Counted from the first letter of the stretch, positions 8,185 to 16,258 are shown. The stretch is 64,000 bases of DNA from Streptomyces sp. NBC_01446 (GCF_026340095.1 NZ_JAPEPO010000002.1:992001-1056000); one strand, 5' to 3'. Made by a program: numbers and translations. The notes: generated by a model not told the origin, from the sequence alone.

Positions 8185-9123
8185 CCGAGGCAGTTCGACC
8201 CACCCGTCCGGTGGCCCGATGACGGCGCGCGCGTCCGTCAGGCGCAGGCCTGCATAGGCGCAGGAGTAGGCCACCGCGTTGTTCTGGAAGAGGTAGGAGA
8301 ACAAGACCTCCTCCGACTTGTCGCCGTGGTCCGGTCCACCGCCCGGGTGGAGGTCCGAGCCTTCGATGACCCCGTCCCGGGCGATGATGCCCTGGTTGCC
8401 GCTCTTGGGGTTGGCGTACAGGCCGTAGCAGTAGGTGCCGGCGGACAGTATGGCCGTCACACCTGGCATCTGGGGCGCATAGCCCCACGGCTGAGTGACG
8501 ACGCAGCCGCCGGGCACGGTCGTCACTCCGATGACCTGGAGGCTCTCGTACATGTCGTACGCGCAGGGGTCGTCCAGCAGTTCTTCCAGGTCCTCGCCGT
8601 CCGCGGGCTTCGCCTCCAGGCGGCGGATCGCCTCCTGGGCGTCGATCCCGGCCACGCACACGAGGCCTGTGCCCTCGTAGTGGAAGGCGCCCAGCGCCTC
8701 GACGAGGCGTCTGCCCTCCCGGGCCACAGTGCGCTCCGCCTCGGTCAGCCCGTGTTCACCCTCGGGCACTGAGAAGAGGTCCGGCGCCGGTCCGGCCAGG
8801 CTCAGCCGGCCGGGCGACCAACCGCCGAACTGGGCTCGCCACGGGTCGGCCCCGTCGGCGACCAACGCCCGTGCGTTGTCCGGCCGGTTCTCCATGACCG
8901 CCTCCCACAGCGCGGTCGTCCCGTCGTCGAGCGCGTCCACATCACGTACACGCCGTGCCAGTTCCGCCACGACCTCCGGTGAGCCGAAGGCCGCCGCCCG
9001 GTGCAACGGCCCCCCGCCCCACACTTCGGGATCAGCCCCCTGATCGAGACGTCGCCGGATGTTGTCGGCGTCCTTCCAGTCCTCCCACCTCGCGTCTAAC
9101 CAGCCGCTGTTGTCCTGTGCCAT
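8161..9123 (-). CDS. Ankyrin-repeat protein
   Basis: The N-terminal third carries ankyrin repeats: GADPEVWGGGPLHRAAAFGS, then DVDALDDGTTALWEAVMENRPDNARALVADGADPW. Residues from about 110 onward form a larger domain with no motif I recognise (DVxPxGCVVTQPWGYAPQ region, then GTYCYGLYANPKSGN). It has no signal peptide, so it is probably cytosolic, and ankyrin repeats suggest protein binding. Length is 320 residues. The ATG is at 9121-9123. An IS607-type element lies immediately upstream, so its original promoter may have been displaced. Confidence 0.85.
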   Translation of the reverse strand: MAQDNSGWLDARWEDWKDADNIRRRLDQGADPEVWGGGPLHRAAAFGSPEVVAELARRVRDVDALDDGTTALWEAVMENRPDNARALVADGADPWRAQFGGWSPGRLSLAGPAPDLFSVPEGEHGLTEAERTVAREGRRLVEALGAFHYEGTGLVCVAGIDAQEAIRRLEAKPADGEDLEELLDDPCAYDMYESLQVIGVTTVPGGCVVTQPWGYAPQMPGVTAILSAGTYCYGLYANPKSGNQGIIARDGVIEGSDLHPGGGPDHGDKSEEVLFSYLFQNNAVAYSCAYAGLRLTDARAVIGPPDGWVELPRRDYWTYS

Positions 9124-9265
9124 CTTCCGCCCCCCTCAGTGCCCGCACGAGCAGTTCGTCGCACCGCCCCCGTACGAACACCATGGCAGAGGGGTTCCCA
9201 ACTGCTGCCTGCGAAAGGTTGTTGAGGGTGCGTAACTATGAGGGAGTTGTTGGCGTTATCAGCAT

Positions 9266-9846
9266 ATGAATCTGACGGAGTGGGCACGGGTGCAGGGGGT
9301 GAACCCGCATACGGCGTATCGCTGGTTTCGTGAGGGCACTCTGCCGGTGCCCGCCCGCCGGGTGGGACCGCGCACGATTTTGGTGAACACCGACGCGAAC
9401 TCCTCACCCTCCGTGACCGGTGGTGTGGGTCTGTATGCCCGGGTCTCCTCGCATGATCAGAAGGCCGATCTGGAGTGTCAGACCGCTCGGTTGTCGGCGT
9501 GGGCGGTGAAGGCTGGTCACCGGGTGGTGCGGATCGAGTCCGAGATCGCCTCGGGTATGAACGGTGGCCGTGCGAAGGCGAAGCGGCTGCTGGCCGACCC
9601 GAAAGTGACCTGTGTGGTGGTCGAACACAAAGACCGTCTCGGCCGCATGAATGTCGAACTCGTCGAGGGCCGCTCTGTCCGCGACCGGCCGTCAACTCGT
9701 CGTTTTTTCAGGACGGCGAGGTCGAGGACGACCTGGTCCGCGACATGGTGGAGGTGCTGACCTCGTTCTGTGCCCGCCTGTACGGGCGTCGCTCGGCGAA
9801 GAACCGGGCCGCGAAGACCCTTCAAGCGGCGGCCGGCGTTGACTGA
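9266..9846 (+). pseudogene. tnpA: IS607-type serine recombinase TnpA with two frameshifts
   Basis: The first frame encodes a MerR-like helix-turn-helix (TEWARVQGVNPHTAYRWFREG) and a resolvase start with the catalytic serine in YARVSSHDQK (Ser61). Homology then jumps frame twice. After ELVE (9665-9667) an extra G in GAGGGCC moves into the frame reading AALSATGRQLVVF. At the T6 run 9703-9708 it moves again to the frame reading DGEVEDDLVRDMVEVLTSFCARLYGRRS, ending at TGA 9844-9846. Both events look like single-base insertions. A functional recombinase is unlikely unless sequencing error is involved. Confidence 0.8.
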
Positions 9847-11488
9847 GCCGACGAAGACGCAGCGGCTGCGCACCATCGAGGACCCGTTCGTCGCGCTCGG
9901 CCCGTCCGGCGTCGCGATCCGTGACCGCCTCAAGCACCTCACCGACGTGTACGACAAGGTGTTGCGTCTGGTCGGCGCACACCTCGGACAGCTCGCGTCC
10001 CTCGATCTCAAGGCCCGCTGCGCTGACGGCCTGGACCACAACGCGGATGCGTGGGCGGCCCGTAAGCAGGCCCTGACCGGCCAGTCGTCCAAGCGCTGGG
10101 CGGGGAGTATCACGAGGGCCACGCACGATCAGTGGGCGCTGTCGCGGCGCTGTCAGCTCGCGCACATCCAGTCCCTTGAGGCCGGTGTGCGCACCCTTGT
10201 GCATCGCCTGTCCCAGCCGATCGGTGTCAAGGGCACCAAGCGGGCGCCGGGCGGATACCGCTCCCGGGGCGAGTGGTTTCACAAGTCGCGCCGTCTGGCG
10301 ACGCTGGAGCACCGCCTCGATGAGGCGCGCGCCGAGTATCAGGCAGGTGTCGTGCAGGTGGTGCGCGGCGGCCGACGCCTGCTGGGCAACCGTCACCATC
10401 TCGAAGCCGCCCAACTCACCGAGACGCAATGGCGGCAGCGGTGGGAGGCCCAGCGCTGGTTTATGGCCGCTGACGGCGAGTCCGGCAAACGCTTCGGGAA
10501 TGAGACGATCCGCGTCACCCCCGATGGTGAGGTCTCCGTCAAGCTGCCCGCCCCGCTCGCCCATCTCGCCAACAGCAAGAACAGCCGGTACGTGCTCTCC
10601 TGCGAGGTGCGGTTCCAGCACCGGGGCGCCGAGTGGCGCGACCGTATCGAAGGTAACCGGGCTGTCGCGTACCGCATCCACCTCGATGACCAGTGCGGGC
10701 GCTGGTACCTCACCGCCGCGTGGACGAAGCCCGTGGTGAAGACGGTCCCGTTGGATGCAGCCCGGGCTCAGGGCATGGTCGGCGTGGATACGAACGCCGA
10801 CCACCTCGCCGCCTACCACCTCGACGCGCACGGCAACCCGGTCGGCGACCCGCGGCGCTTCTTCTACGACCTCACCGGAACCGCGGACCATCGCGACGCA
10901 CAGATCCGGCACGCCATCAGCCAACTCCTGCACTGGACCAAGCGATGCGGCGTCCAGGCCATCGGCATCGAGAACCTCGACTTCACCACCGAGAAAACCC
11001 GCGAGAAGCACGGCCGCAAGAAGAAGTTCCGGCAGCTCATCTCCGGCACGCCCACCGGCAATCTCAAGGCCCGCCTGGTATCCATGGCCGCCGACAGTGG
11101 CCTGTCGATCGTCGCCGTCGACCCGGCATACACGTCGATGTGGGGCGATGAGCACTGGCGCAAACCTCTGACCAGCACCACCCGCAAGATGTCCCGACAC
11201 GACGCCGCGAGCGTCGCGATCGGGCGACACGCCCTCGGGCACCCGATCCGGCGACGGACGGCACCGCCCCACGACGACCAGAGCGATCGTCGTGGGCATC
11301 GGACCGCCCAGGCCGGACCAGGCGCACGCGGGCGTGAGGGAACCCGCCCACCCGTCACGGACCGTGCACACGATGCACGTCACCAGACCGGCACACAGCG
11401 AACGCGGGAACCCAGCGCATCCAACACCGTTCGGGATGCGCGCAGTTCCGGGAGCGAGCATCAGATGCCACTCCCGCACACTGTTTAG
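9839..11488 (+). CDS. tnpB: TnpB-like RuvC nuclease without zinc finger
   Basis: The TTG at 9839-9841 overlaps the tnpA stop (TTGACTGA), giving 549 residues, longer than a typical 400-residue TnpB. RuvC motifs are intact: GMVGVDTNADHLA (Asp317), IGIENLDF (Glu378) and MSRHDAASVAIG (Asp455). Between RuvC-II and RuvC-III, where TnpB normally has a Cys4 zinc finger, it has DPAYTSMWGDEHWRKPL and no CxxC pair. About 95 residues after RuvC-III are Arg/Pro-rich and likely overlap a guide-RNA region. TnpB proteins are RNA-guided nucleases of IS200/605 and IS607 elements; activity of this zinc-finger-less form is unknown. Confidence 0.85.
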   Translation: MTEPTKTQRLRTIEDPFVALGPSGVAIRDRLKHLTDVYDKVLRLVGAHLGQLASLDLKARCADGLDHNADAWAARKQALTGQSSKRWAGSITRATHDQWALSRRCQLAHIQSLEAGVRTLVHRLSQPIGVKGTKRAPGGYRSRGEWFHKSRRLATLEHRLDEARAEYQAGVVQVVRGGRRLLGNRHHLEAAQLTETQWRQRWEAQRWFMAADGESGKRFGNETIRVTPDGEVSVKLPAPLAHLANSKNSRYVLSCEVRFQHRGAEWRDRIEGNRAVAYRIHLDDQCGRWYLTAAWTKPVVKTVPLDAARAQGMVGVDTNADHLAAYHLDAHGNPVGDPRRFFYDLTGTADHRDAQIRHAISQLLHWTKRCGVQAIGIENLDFTTEKTREKHGRKKKFRQLISGTPTGNLKARLVSMAADSGLSIVAVDPAYTSMWGDEHWRKPLTSTTRKMSRHDAASVAIGRHALGHPIRRRTAPPHDDQSDRRGHRTAQAGPGARGREGTRPPVTDRAHDARHQTGTQRTREPSASNTVRDARSSGSEHQMPLPHTV

Positions 11489-11490
11489 GA
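11235..11490 (+). ncRNA. Candidate omega-RNA scaffold at the tnpB 3' end
   Basis: In TnpB elements the guide RNA overlaps the 3' end of tnpB and runs past the element end. Here the post-RuvC-III stretch contains a perfect 10-bp stem, CCCACGACGA (11268-11277) with TCGTCGTGGG (11287-11296), and GTGCA/TGCAC around 11364. The protein encoded over it is low in conserved features. Assignment is inference from position and structure only. Confidence 0.35.
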
Positions 11491-11523
11491 ACGGTCTGAC
11501 AACGCAGGCCCTGGCGCGGGCGA

Positions 11524-12468
11524 TCAGCCGATTCGTACGTCCGCCGAGCGCGACGGAACGGCGTCGAGCGAGGCGACCGTCGCCTCGTCGAGCGTGATCG
11601 CGCCCGCGGCGATGTTGGCCTCGAGATGGCCGGGGTCCGCGGTCCCGGGGATGAGCAGCGTGTTCGGGGAGTGCTGGAGCAGCCAGGCAAGGCCGACCTG
11701 CGACGGCGTACTGCCGAGGGACTGCGCCGCAGCCAGGACCGCGGGCTCCTCGGTCACCTTCGGAATGCCGGGGAACGCGCCGCCGAGCGGGAAGTACGGC
11801 ACCCAGGCGATTCCCTCGGCGGCGCACATCTCCACCATGGCCTCGTCGTCGCGCGCCACGAGGCTGTACGCGTTCTGCACGCAGACGATGCCCGCCGGGA
11901 TCGCCCGGCGCAGGCCCTCGGCCGTGACACTGCTCAGGCCGATCGCGCCGATCATGCCCTCGTCGCGCATCGCGGTCATGGCCGCGAGCTGGTCGTCGAT
12001 GTCGACCGCCTGGTCGCCCTCGGCCCGCAGCCCGGGTCCGGAGTCGAGCCGCCGCAGGTTCACCACCGGGACCTGGTCGACACCCAGGGATTTGAGGTTG
12101 TCCTCGACGCTCGCCCGGAGCTCCTCGGGCCGCTGCGCGGGGCGCAGGGGGATGCGAGCGCCCGGATCGGGGTCGGCGCCGACCTTGCTCACGACGAGTA
12201 CGCCGTCCTCGGGGCGGAGGGCCTCGCGCAGAAGCCCGTTGACGAAGCTGTTGCCGTAGAAATGCGCGGTGTCGACGTGGTCGACACCGAGCTCGACCGC
12301 GCGGCGCAGGAGGGCAAGGGCTCCGCGGCGGTCCTCGCGCAGGCGCTCGAGCTGCATCGCGCCGAAGCCGACGCGCGAGACCGTGCGGCCCGCGAGCTGT
12401 CCGGGGCCTCCCGGGCGTGCCGCGCCCGTGGCCGTGGTGTCGGAAGAGGATGTGCCGGTGGTCGTCAT
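11524..12468 (-). CDS. Aldo/keto reductase
   Basis: The 314-residue product has the AKR pattern: VSRVGFGAMQLERLRED, VELGVDHVDTAHFYGNSFVNGLLREAL (Asp and Tyr of the catalytic tetrad), VLVVSKVG (Lys), and the NADPH-binding tail VGLAWLLQHSPNTLLIPGT. The usual HRLD-type histidine motif reads VPVVNLRRLD, so the catalytic histidine is replaced by Asn-Leu-Arg; activity may differ. The ATG at 12466-12468 follows AGGAG. It faces a TetR gene across a region with two matching palindromes and is probably repressed by it. Confidence 0.9.
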   Translation of the reverse strand: MTTTGTSSSDTTATGAARPGGPGQLAGRTVSRVGFGAMQLERLREDRRGALALLRRAVELGVDHVDTAHFYGNSFVNGLLREALRPEDGVLVVSKVGADPDPGARIPLRPAQRPEELRASVEDNLKSLGVDQVPVVNLRRLDSGPGLRAEGDQAVDIDDQLAAMTAMRDEGMIGAIGLSSVTAEGLRRAIPAGIVCVQNAYSLVARDDEAMVEMCAAEGIAWVPYFPLGGAFPGIPKVTEEPAVLAAAQSLGSTPSQVGLAWLLQHSPNTLLIPGTADPGHLEANIAAGAITLDEATVASLDAVPSRSADVRIG

Positions 12469-12501
12469 AGGAAGTCGCTCCTGTGGGACGATTGGCGTAA
12501 G

Positions 12502-12550
12502 CGGAGGAACCTCCGCTCTATCGACCGTAGCACTACCGGAGGGACCTCCG
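12502..12550. promoter_or_regulatory. Twin CGGAGG-NN-CCTCCG operators
   Basis: Two identical-arm palindromes, CGGAGGAACCTCCG (12502-12515) and CGGAGGGACCTCCG (12537-12550), lie 35 bp apart between the divergent AKR and tetR genes. The second also supplies the GGAGG ribosome site of the tetR gene. Binding there would couple transcription control with translation of the regulator. Confidence 0.75.
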
Positions 12551-12552
12551 CT

Positions 12553-13194
12553 TTGACTCCGCCGGAACCGACGCCCACCGGCGCACCCGCCGGCACGCCC
12601 CCACCCGGTGACAGGGCCGGGCGCGCCGAGCGCCCTCTGCGCGCGGATGCGCAGCGCAACCGCGAGAACCTCGTCGCTGTCGCGCGGGCCGCCTTCGCCG
12701 CCGCGGACGACACCGTCGCACTGGAGGGCATCGCCCGTGAGGCAGGCGTCGGGATCGGCACGCTCTACCGCCACTTCCCCACCCGCGAGGCGCTCGTCGA
12801 GGCCGTCTACGCCGCCGAGCTCGACGCCGTCACGACAAGCGCTCCCGCGCTGCTCGAGGAGTTCCCGCCCGATGTCGCGCTCCGTGCGTGGCTGGACAAC
12901 TACGCGAAGTTCACGGCGACGAAGCGCGGGATGATCGACACGCTGCGCGCCGGCTGGGCCTCAGGACGGATCACGACCCCGACCACACGTGAACGCATCA
13001 CGGCGGCCATCGGGACGATCCTGACGGCGGGAGCCGAAGCGGGTTCGCTCCGCGGGGACGTCGACCCGGACGACGTCACCGCGATCGTCTTCGGCGCGTT
13101 CCTGTCGACAGCCGCCAACAGCAACACGCCGCAGCAGACCGGCCGGCTGCTCGATCTCGTCGTCGACGCCGTGCGCCCGAAGCCGCACCCATAG
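12553..13194 (+). CDS. TetR-family regulator of the aldo/keto reductase
   Basis: The helix-turn-helix reads VALEGIAREAGVGIGTLYRHFPTREALVEAVY, and the C-terminal domain (DVDPDDVTAIVFGAFLSTAAN) is of the TetR type with a SbtR-like ending. The start is a TTG at 12553-12555 preceded by GGAGGGACCTCC, giving 213 residues. The first 40 residues are a Pro/Gly-rich extension before the DNA-binding domain. Divergent arrangement and matching palindromes make it the likely repressor of the AKR gene. Confidence 0.9.
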   Translation: MTPPEPTPTGAPAGTPPPGDRAGRAERPLRADAQRNRENLVAVARAAFAAADDTVALEGIAREAGVGIGTLYRHFPTREALVEAVYAAELDAVTTSAPALLEEFPPDVALRAWLDNYAKFTATKRGMIDTLRAGWASGRITTPTTRERITAAIGTILTAGAEAGSLRGDVDPDDVTAIVFGAFLSTAANSNTPQQTGRLLDLVVDAVRPKPHP

Positions 13195-13213
13195 GGGCGA
13201 CGGGGCCGGTGAG

Positions 13214-13843
13214 TCACTCCGCGTCGAACCGGCCCAGCAGCTCCAACGTCGTATCCAGCGCCGCCTCCAGATGGGCGGTGCTGCCGGTGGCCATGAGGAC
13301 GGTCACCCCGCCCTGCACCGCGGCGATCAGGGCGGCCGCCGTACGGTCGGCGTCCAGCGCGGGGTCCATAAGCCCGCTGCCCTGCATGCACCGCACGCCG
13401 TCCCTCAGCGCGGACTGCCACTGGGCGAGCAGTTGCCCGGTCAGCCGCTGCGAGGCGGGCGTTCTGCGGCCGAGCTCGGTCATGAGCACGCCCAAGGGGC
13501 AGTTGACGCCCTGCCGTTCGTAGCGCCGGACGACAGCGTCGCGCCAGTCGCGCCACGCCTGCCAGGTGTCAAGGCGGCCGAGGTCGTCCAGGTGGGGCTG
13601 CTGGTCCTCCAGGATCCGTTCCGCCTCCAGGGCGGCGACGGCGAGGAGCAGTTCGTCCTTGCCGCCTGGGAAGTAGTGGAAGATCTGGCTCTTGCTGGTC
13701 GCGGTGCGGGCGCGGATGTCGTCGAGCGTGGTCGTGGCCGCGCCCCGCTCCCTGATCTCGGCGGCCGCGCCCTCGACGATGCGCAGCCGGGTCGCGGCGC
13801 CTTTCGCGGTCAGGCGCACCGTCGTCGTCCCGCTGGTGATCAT
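13214..13843 (-). CDS. TetR-family regulator
   Basis: The DNA-binding region reads IRERGAATTTLDDIRARTATSKSQIFHYFPGGKDELL and the ligand domain contains the conserved cysteine NCPLGVLMTELG common in TetR_C_33-like proteins. The ATG at 13841-13843 is preceded by GAGGGAATCC; a longer GTG start at 13861 is less likely. Upstream is a TGGACC palindrome overlapping a TAAAAT box, consistent with autoregulation. Its target gene is not obvious, since it faces a chaplin gene tail-on. Confidence 0.88.
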   Translation of the reverse strand: MITSGTTTVRLTAKGAATRLRIVEGAAAEIRERGAATTTLDDIRARTATSKSQIFHYFPGGKDELLLAVAALEAERILEDQQPHLDDLGRLDTWQAWRDWRDAVVRRYERQGVNCPLGVLMTELGRRTPASQRLTGQLLAQWQSALRDGVRCMQGSGLMDPALDADRTAAALIAAVQGGVTVLMATGSTAHLEAALDTTLELLGRFDAE

Positions 13844-13863
13844 GGATTCCCTCGCCGCCACTG

Positions 13864-13879
13864 TGGACCTGCTGGTCCA
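13864..13879. promoter_or_regulatory. TGGACC inverted repeat before a tetR gene
   Basis: TGGACCTGCTGGTCCA is an inverted repeat with 6-bp perfect arms and a 4-bp spacer. It sits 21 bp upstream of the tetR start and next to a TAAAAT sequence that reads leftward as a -10 box. This is a typical autoregulatory operator position. Confidence 0.65.
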
Positions 13880-13985
13880 TTTTACGCGTCAGCGGCCAGG
13901 TGACCGCGCCACGGACGGCGCGATACGGGACCGGGCCCGCCCAGAGTCTCCCGGGCGGGCCCAGCCGTGGTGCTCCGGCGCCAGA

Positions 13986-14222
13986 TCAGTTGCTGGCGCA
14001 GCCGCTGCCGAGAGCGGGGTTCAGCAGACCGATGACACTGACGGAGTCGCCGCAGGCGTTGATCGGAATGCCGACCGGCACCTGGATGACGTTGCCGGAG
14101 ATGACACCGGGCGAGTTGGAGGCGACGCCGTCCGCCTCGTTGTCGGCGCTGGCCACGCCGGCACCTGCGAGGACGGTGGCAGCACCCAGGGCGGCAGTGA
14201 CGATAAGGGTCCGGATACGCAT
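13986..14222 (-). CDS. Short chaplin
   Basis: This 78-residue protein has a signal peptide (MRIRTLIVTAALGAATVLAGAG to VASA) followed by one chaplin domain: SPGVISGNVIQVPVGIPINACGDSVSVIGLLNPALGSGCASN, quoted here as SPGVISGNVIQVP to the C-terminus, with the two conserved cysteines. Short chaplins are secreted and assemble into amyloid-like surface fibrils of aerial hyphae. There is no sortase signal. GAGGAGA precedes the ATG at 14220-14222. Confidence 0.95.
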   Translation of the reverse strand: MRIRTLIVTAALGAATVLAGAGVASADNEADGVASNSPGVISGNVIQVPVGIPINACGDSVSVIGLLNPALGSGCASN

Positions 14223-14335
14223 TCTTCTCCTCAAGTGAGATGACGGTACTTCCGGACCAATAACACCCCTGTCACCCGCCGCGCGCGATTCATTGCACCC
14301 ATCAGGGGCGTGGCGTCGGACCCCCGGGGATGCCG

Positions 14336-15028
14336 TCAGCGGGTGGTGATCTCGTTGACGGAGAGGTTGCCCCAGGTGTGGTTGGCGGCCTTCACCACGA
14401 GGCGGACACCCGTGGTGGCAACGGCGCTCGGGAGGCGTAGCGACCTGCGCTCGACGGTTGCCGTGTTGCCCGTCCACGTGATCTGTGCGTCGGCGGCCCG
14501 GGTCACCCACGACGACCCGTCCCAGGTCTGGACGTCCGCCTTCGTGATGCCCTGGCCCTGGCCGAAGTGCGTGGCCAGGACGACCTCGGAGACCGTACGA
14601 CGGCTCGGAAAGGTCAGGGTGATGGTGCCCGGGTAGGTGACTCCGGTGCTGGGGTTGGCCCAACTCGTGTAGTCGGAGCCGTCGGTGAGCGCGGCGGGCG
14701 ACGCCGACTGACCGTTCCCGAACGTGGTGGTGGCCGTCGGCACGGCCTCGTCGCGGCCGGGGCCGGCGGATCGCTGGAGGCCGCCGAGGTCGGGCATGCC
14801 AGACAGCAGGGCGGTGCCGGCCGCGTCACGGCCTCCGTCGTTCGCGATGTCGATCCCCGCGGCGATCACCGGCGAGTTCGCCGACGGCACGTATCCGGAG
14901 AGGTCGGTGAGGGACTTGGCGGTGCCCGGCGACGTGAGTCCCGAGTCGCCGGTGACGGCCGCCTTGTCCGCGGCGGGCACGGGGCCGTCGTGGTAGAGGT
15001 TGTCCTGGCCCGAGCGAGTGCCACGCAC
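14336..15028 (-). pseudogene. Truncated secreted beta-helix protein with C-terminal F5/8 type C domain
   Basis: The 230-residue frame begins abruptly in a typical end of a right-handed beta-helix enzyme (DNLYHDGPVPAADKAAV, SPVIAAGIDIANDGGRD, MPDLGGLQ) and continues into a discoidin/F5-8C carbohydrate-binding domain (SASPAALTDGSDYTSWANPS, VSEVVLATHFGQGQGITKADV). No signal peptide or catalytic part remains. Just upstream (15058-15230) another frame reads SNGPGCTSDENLFVREPSWRA then stop, which looks like a piece of the same or a related protein. The whole is taken as a relic of a polysaccharide-active enzyme. Confidence 0.7.
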
Positions 15029-15038
15029 TCGGGCCAGG
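15004..15038. repeat. 11-bp inverted repeat at the relic junction
   Basis: CCTGGCCCGAG (15004-15014) and CTCGGGCCAGG (15028-15038) are exact inverted copies with a 13-bp spacer. They span the point where protein homology of the truncated beta-helix gene begins. Confidence 0.75.
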
Positions 15039-15257
15039 CCGCCTCCACCGGACGGAGCCGACGCTCAGGCGCGCCACGACGGCTCACGCACGAACAGGTT
15101 CTCGTCGCTCGTACAGCCCGGTCCGTTGGAGATCTGGTCGGTGGTTCCAGCCGACGACGCCGTTGCCCTCGCGGCCGAGTTCGATCGGGCGGTTGCTCTC
15201 GCTCCGTCTGCCCGGGCCGTGTAGCGACGCCGCCGTCGCACCGGCAGGGACAGACCG

Positions 15258-16043
15258 TCAGCTCGGGAACATCCCCGCCGTCGCGTTGATCCACGTACCC
15301 GTGATCGAGGAGGCGGCGTCCGACGCGAGGAACGTCGCGAGCGCGGCGATGTCCGCGATGCGCGGCGAGCGCTTCGTCATGCGCAGGCTGTCGAGGTGCG
15401 CGAGTACCCCCTGCAACGCCGCCTCGTCCATGGCCGGTGCGCCGGCCCCGGCCAGCTTCTCCGGCGTCAGCGTGTCCGCTACGCCGGCGGTCCAGATGCC
15501 CAGGGCACGCACCCCGGACGGGCCCAGCTCCTGCGCGAGCTGGCGGATCAGCGCGTCCGTCGCGCCGTCTGCGGCGCCGGTGCCGCCCAGCATCGGGGTG
15601 CCGTTCCGGGAGCCGCTGTCGAGGGAGAGGATCACTCCCCCGCCCTGGGCGACCATGCGCCGGGCGGCTGCTCGCGCGGTGATGAACTGGCAGGAGAGGC
15701 CCTGTACGACCGGCCGCGTGTAGTCGTCGACGGACATCTCCGTGAGCGGGATGCCCTGCAGATCACCTCGCGGCACGAGGTTGAAGGAGATGTCGATCCG
15801 GCCGGCCCGCTCGACCACCGCGCCCGCGTGCGCCTCCACGGCCGCTTCGTCCAGGGCGTCGACGACGTCGTACTCCGCGCCCACCTCGGCCGAGGCCTTC
15901 CGCAGGGTGTCCTCCGTGCGCCCCGCCAGGAAGACCCGCGCGCCCGCGTCCGTGTACGCCCGGGCCACGCCCGCTCCCAGGGAGCCGGCTCCGCCGTAGA
16001 TGACCGCGACCTTGTCCTTCAGCACGTCCGTGGGCGTGAGCAT
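15258..16043 (-). CDS. SDR-fold protein lacking the catalytic Tyr-Lys pair
   Basis: The Rossmann N-terminus is normal (DKVAVIYGGAGSLGAGVARAYTDAGARVFLAGR) and the C-terminus ends in SSITGTWINATAGMF, as in enoyl-reductase-like SDRs. Where the family has YxxxK the sequence is GGTGAADGATDALIRQL, with neither Tyr nor Lys, and the NNAG motif reads FNLVPRG. The 261-residue length is normal. It is probably either non-catalytic or uses different chemistry. The ATG is at 16041-16043. Confidence 0.85.
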   Translation of the reverse strand: MLTPTDVLKDKVAVIYGGAGSLGAGVARAYTDAGARVFLAGRTEDTLRKASAEVGAEYDVVDALDEAAVEAHAGAVVERAGRIDISFNLVPRGDLQGIPLTEMSVDDYTRPVVQGLSCQFITARAAARRMVAQGGGVILSLDSGSRNGTPMLGGTGAADGATDALIRQLAQELGPSGVRALGIWTAGVADTLTPEKLAGAGAPAMDEAALQGVLAHLDSLRMTKRSPRIADIAALATFLASDAASSITGTWINATAGMFPS

Positions 16044-16258
16044 GGGGCGTCGTCCTCTCCTCGGCCGGACGCCGCGTGCGTCCGCTGCTTCATAGGACTC
16101 ATCGTCCGCCGAAACTCATCGGCGCACCGGCAGGTTGTGTGCCGGAGCGGCACAGAGCGGCACCCCATGGGGTGAAGCTTGCGGGCCCGCCCGTTCGCCG
16201 CCGAGGACATGTGGGAGGGGTATGGCCGTACCTCCCGCCACCGGAACGAGGTCGTCAC

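Larger units (their letters stand above)
9195..11500 (+). mobile_element. IS607-family insertion element (tnpA relic plus tnpB)
   Basis: The element carries a MerR-like-HTH serine recombinase relic followed by an overlapping TnpB-type gene, the standard IS607 arrangement. IS607 elements lack terminal inverted repeats and give no target duplication, so both ends are approximate. The left end is set in the direct-repeat-rich leader before 9266 and the right end after the tnpB stop at 11488. Confidence 0.75.

Noticed and set aside
9703..9708. The T6 run as a programmed -1/+1 frameshift site in the transposase
   Set aside because: A second frame break exists upstream, so one shift would not restore the protein; IS607 recombinases are not known to need frameshifting.
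9692..11827. A 711-codon leftward frame antisense to tnpB
   Set aside because: It has no recognisable domain and covers both the TnpB gene and part of the next gene.
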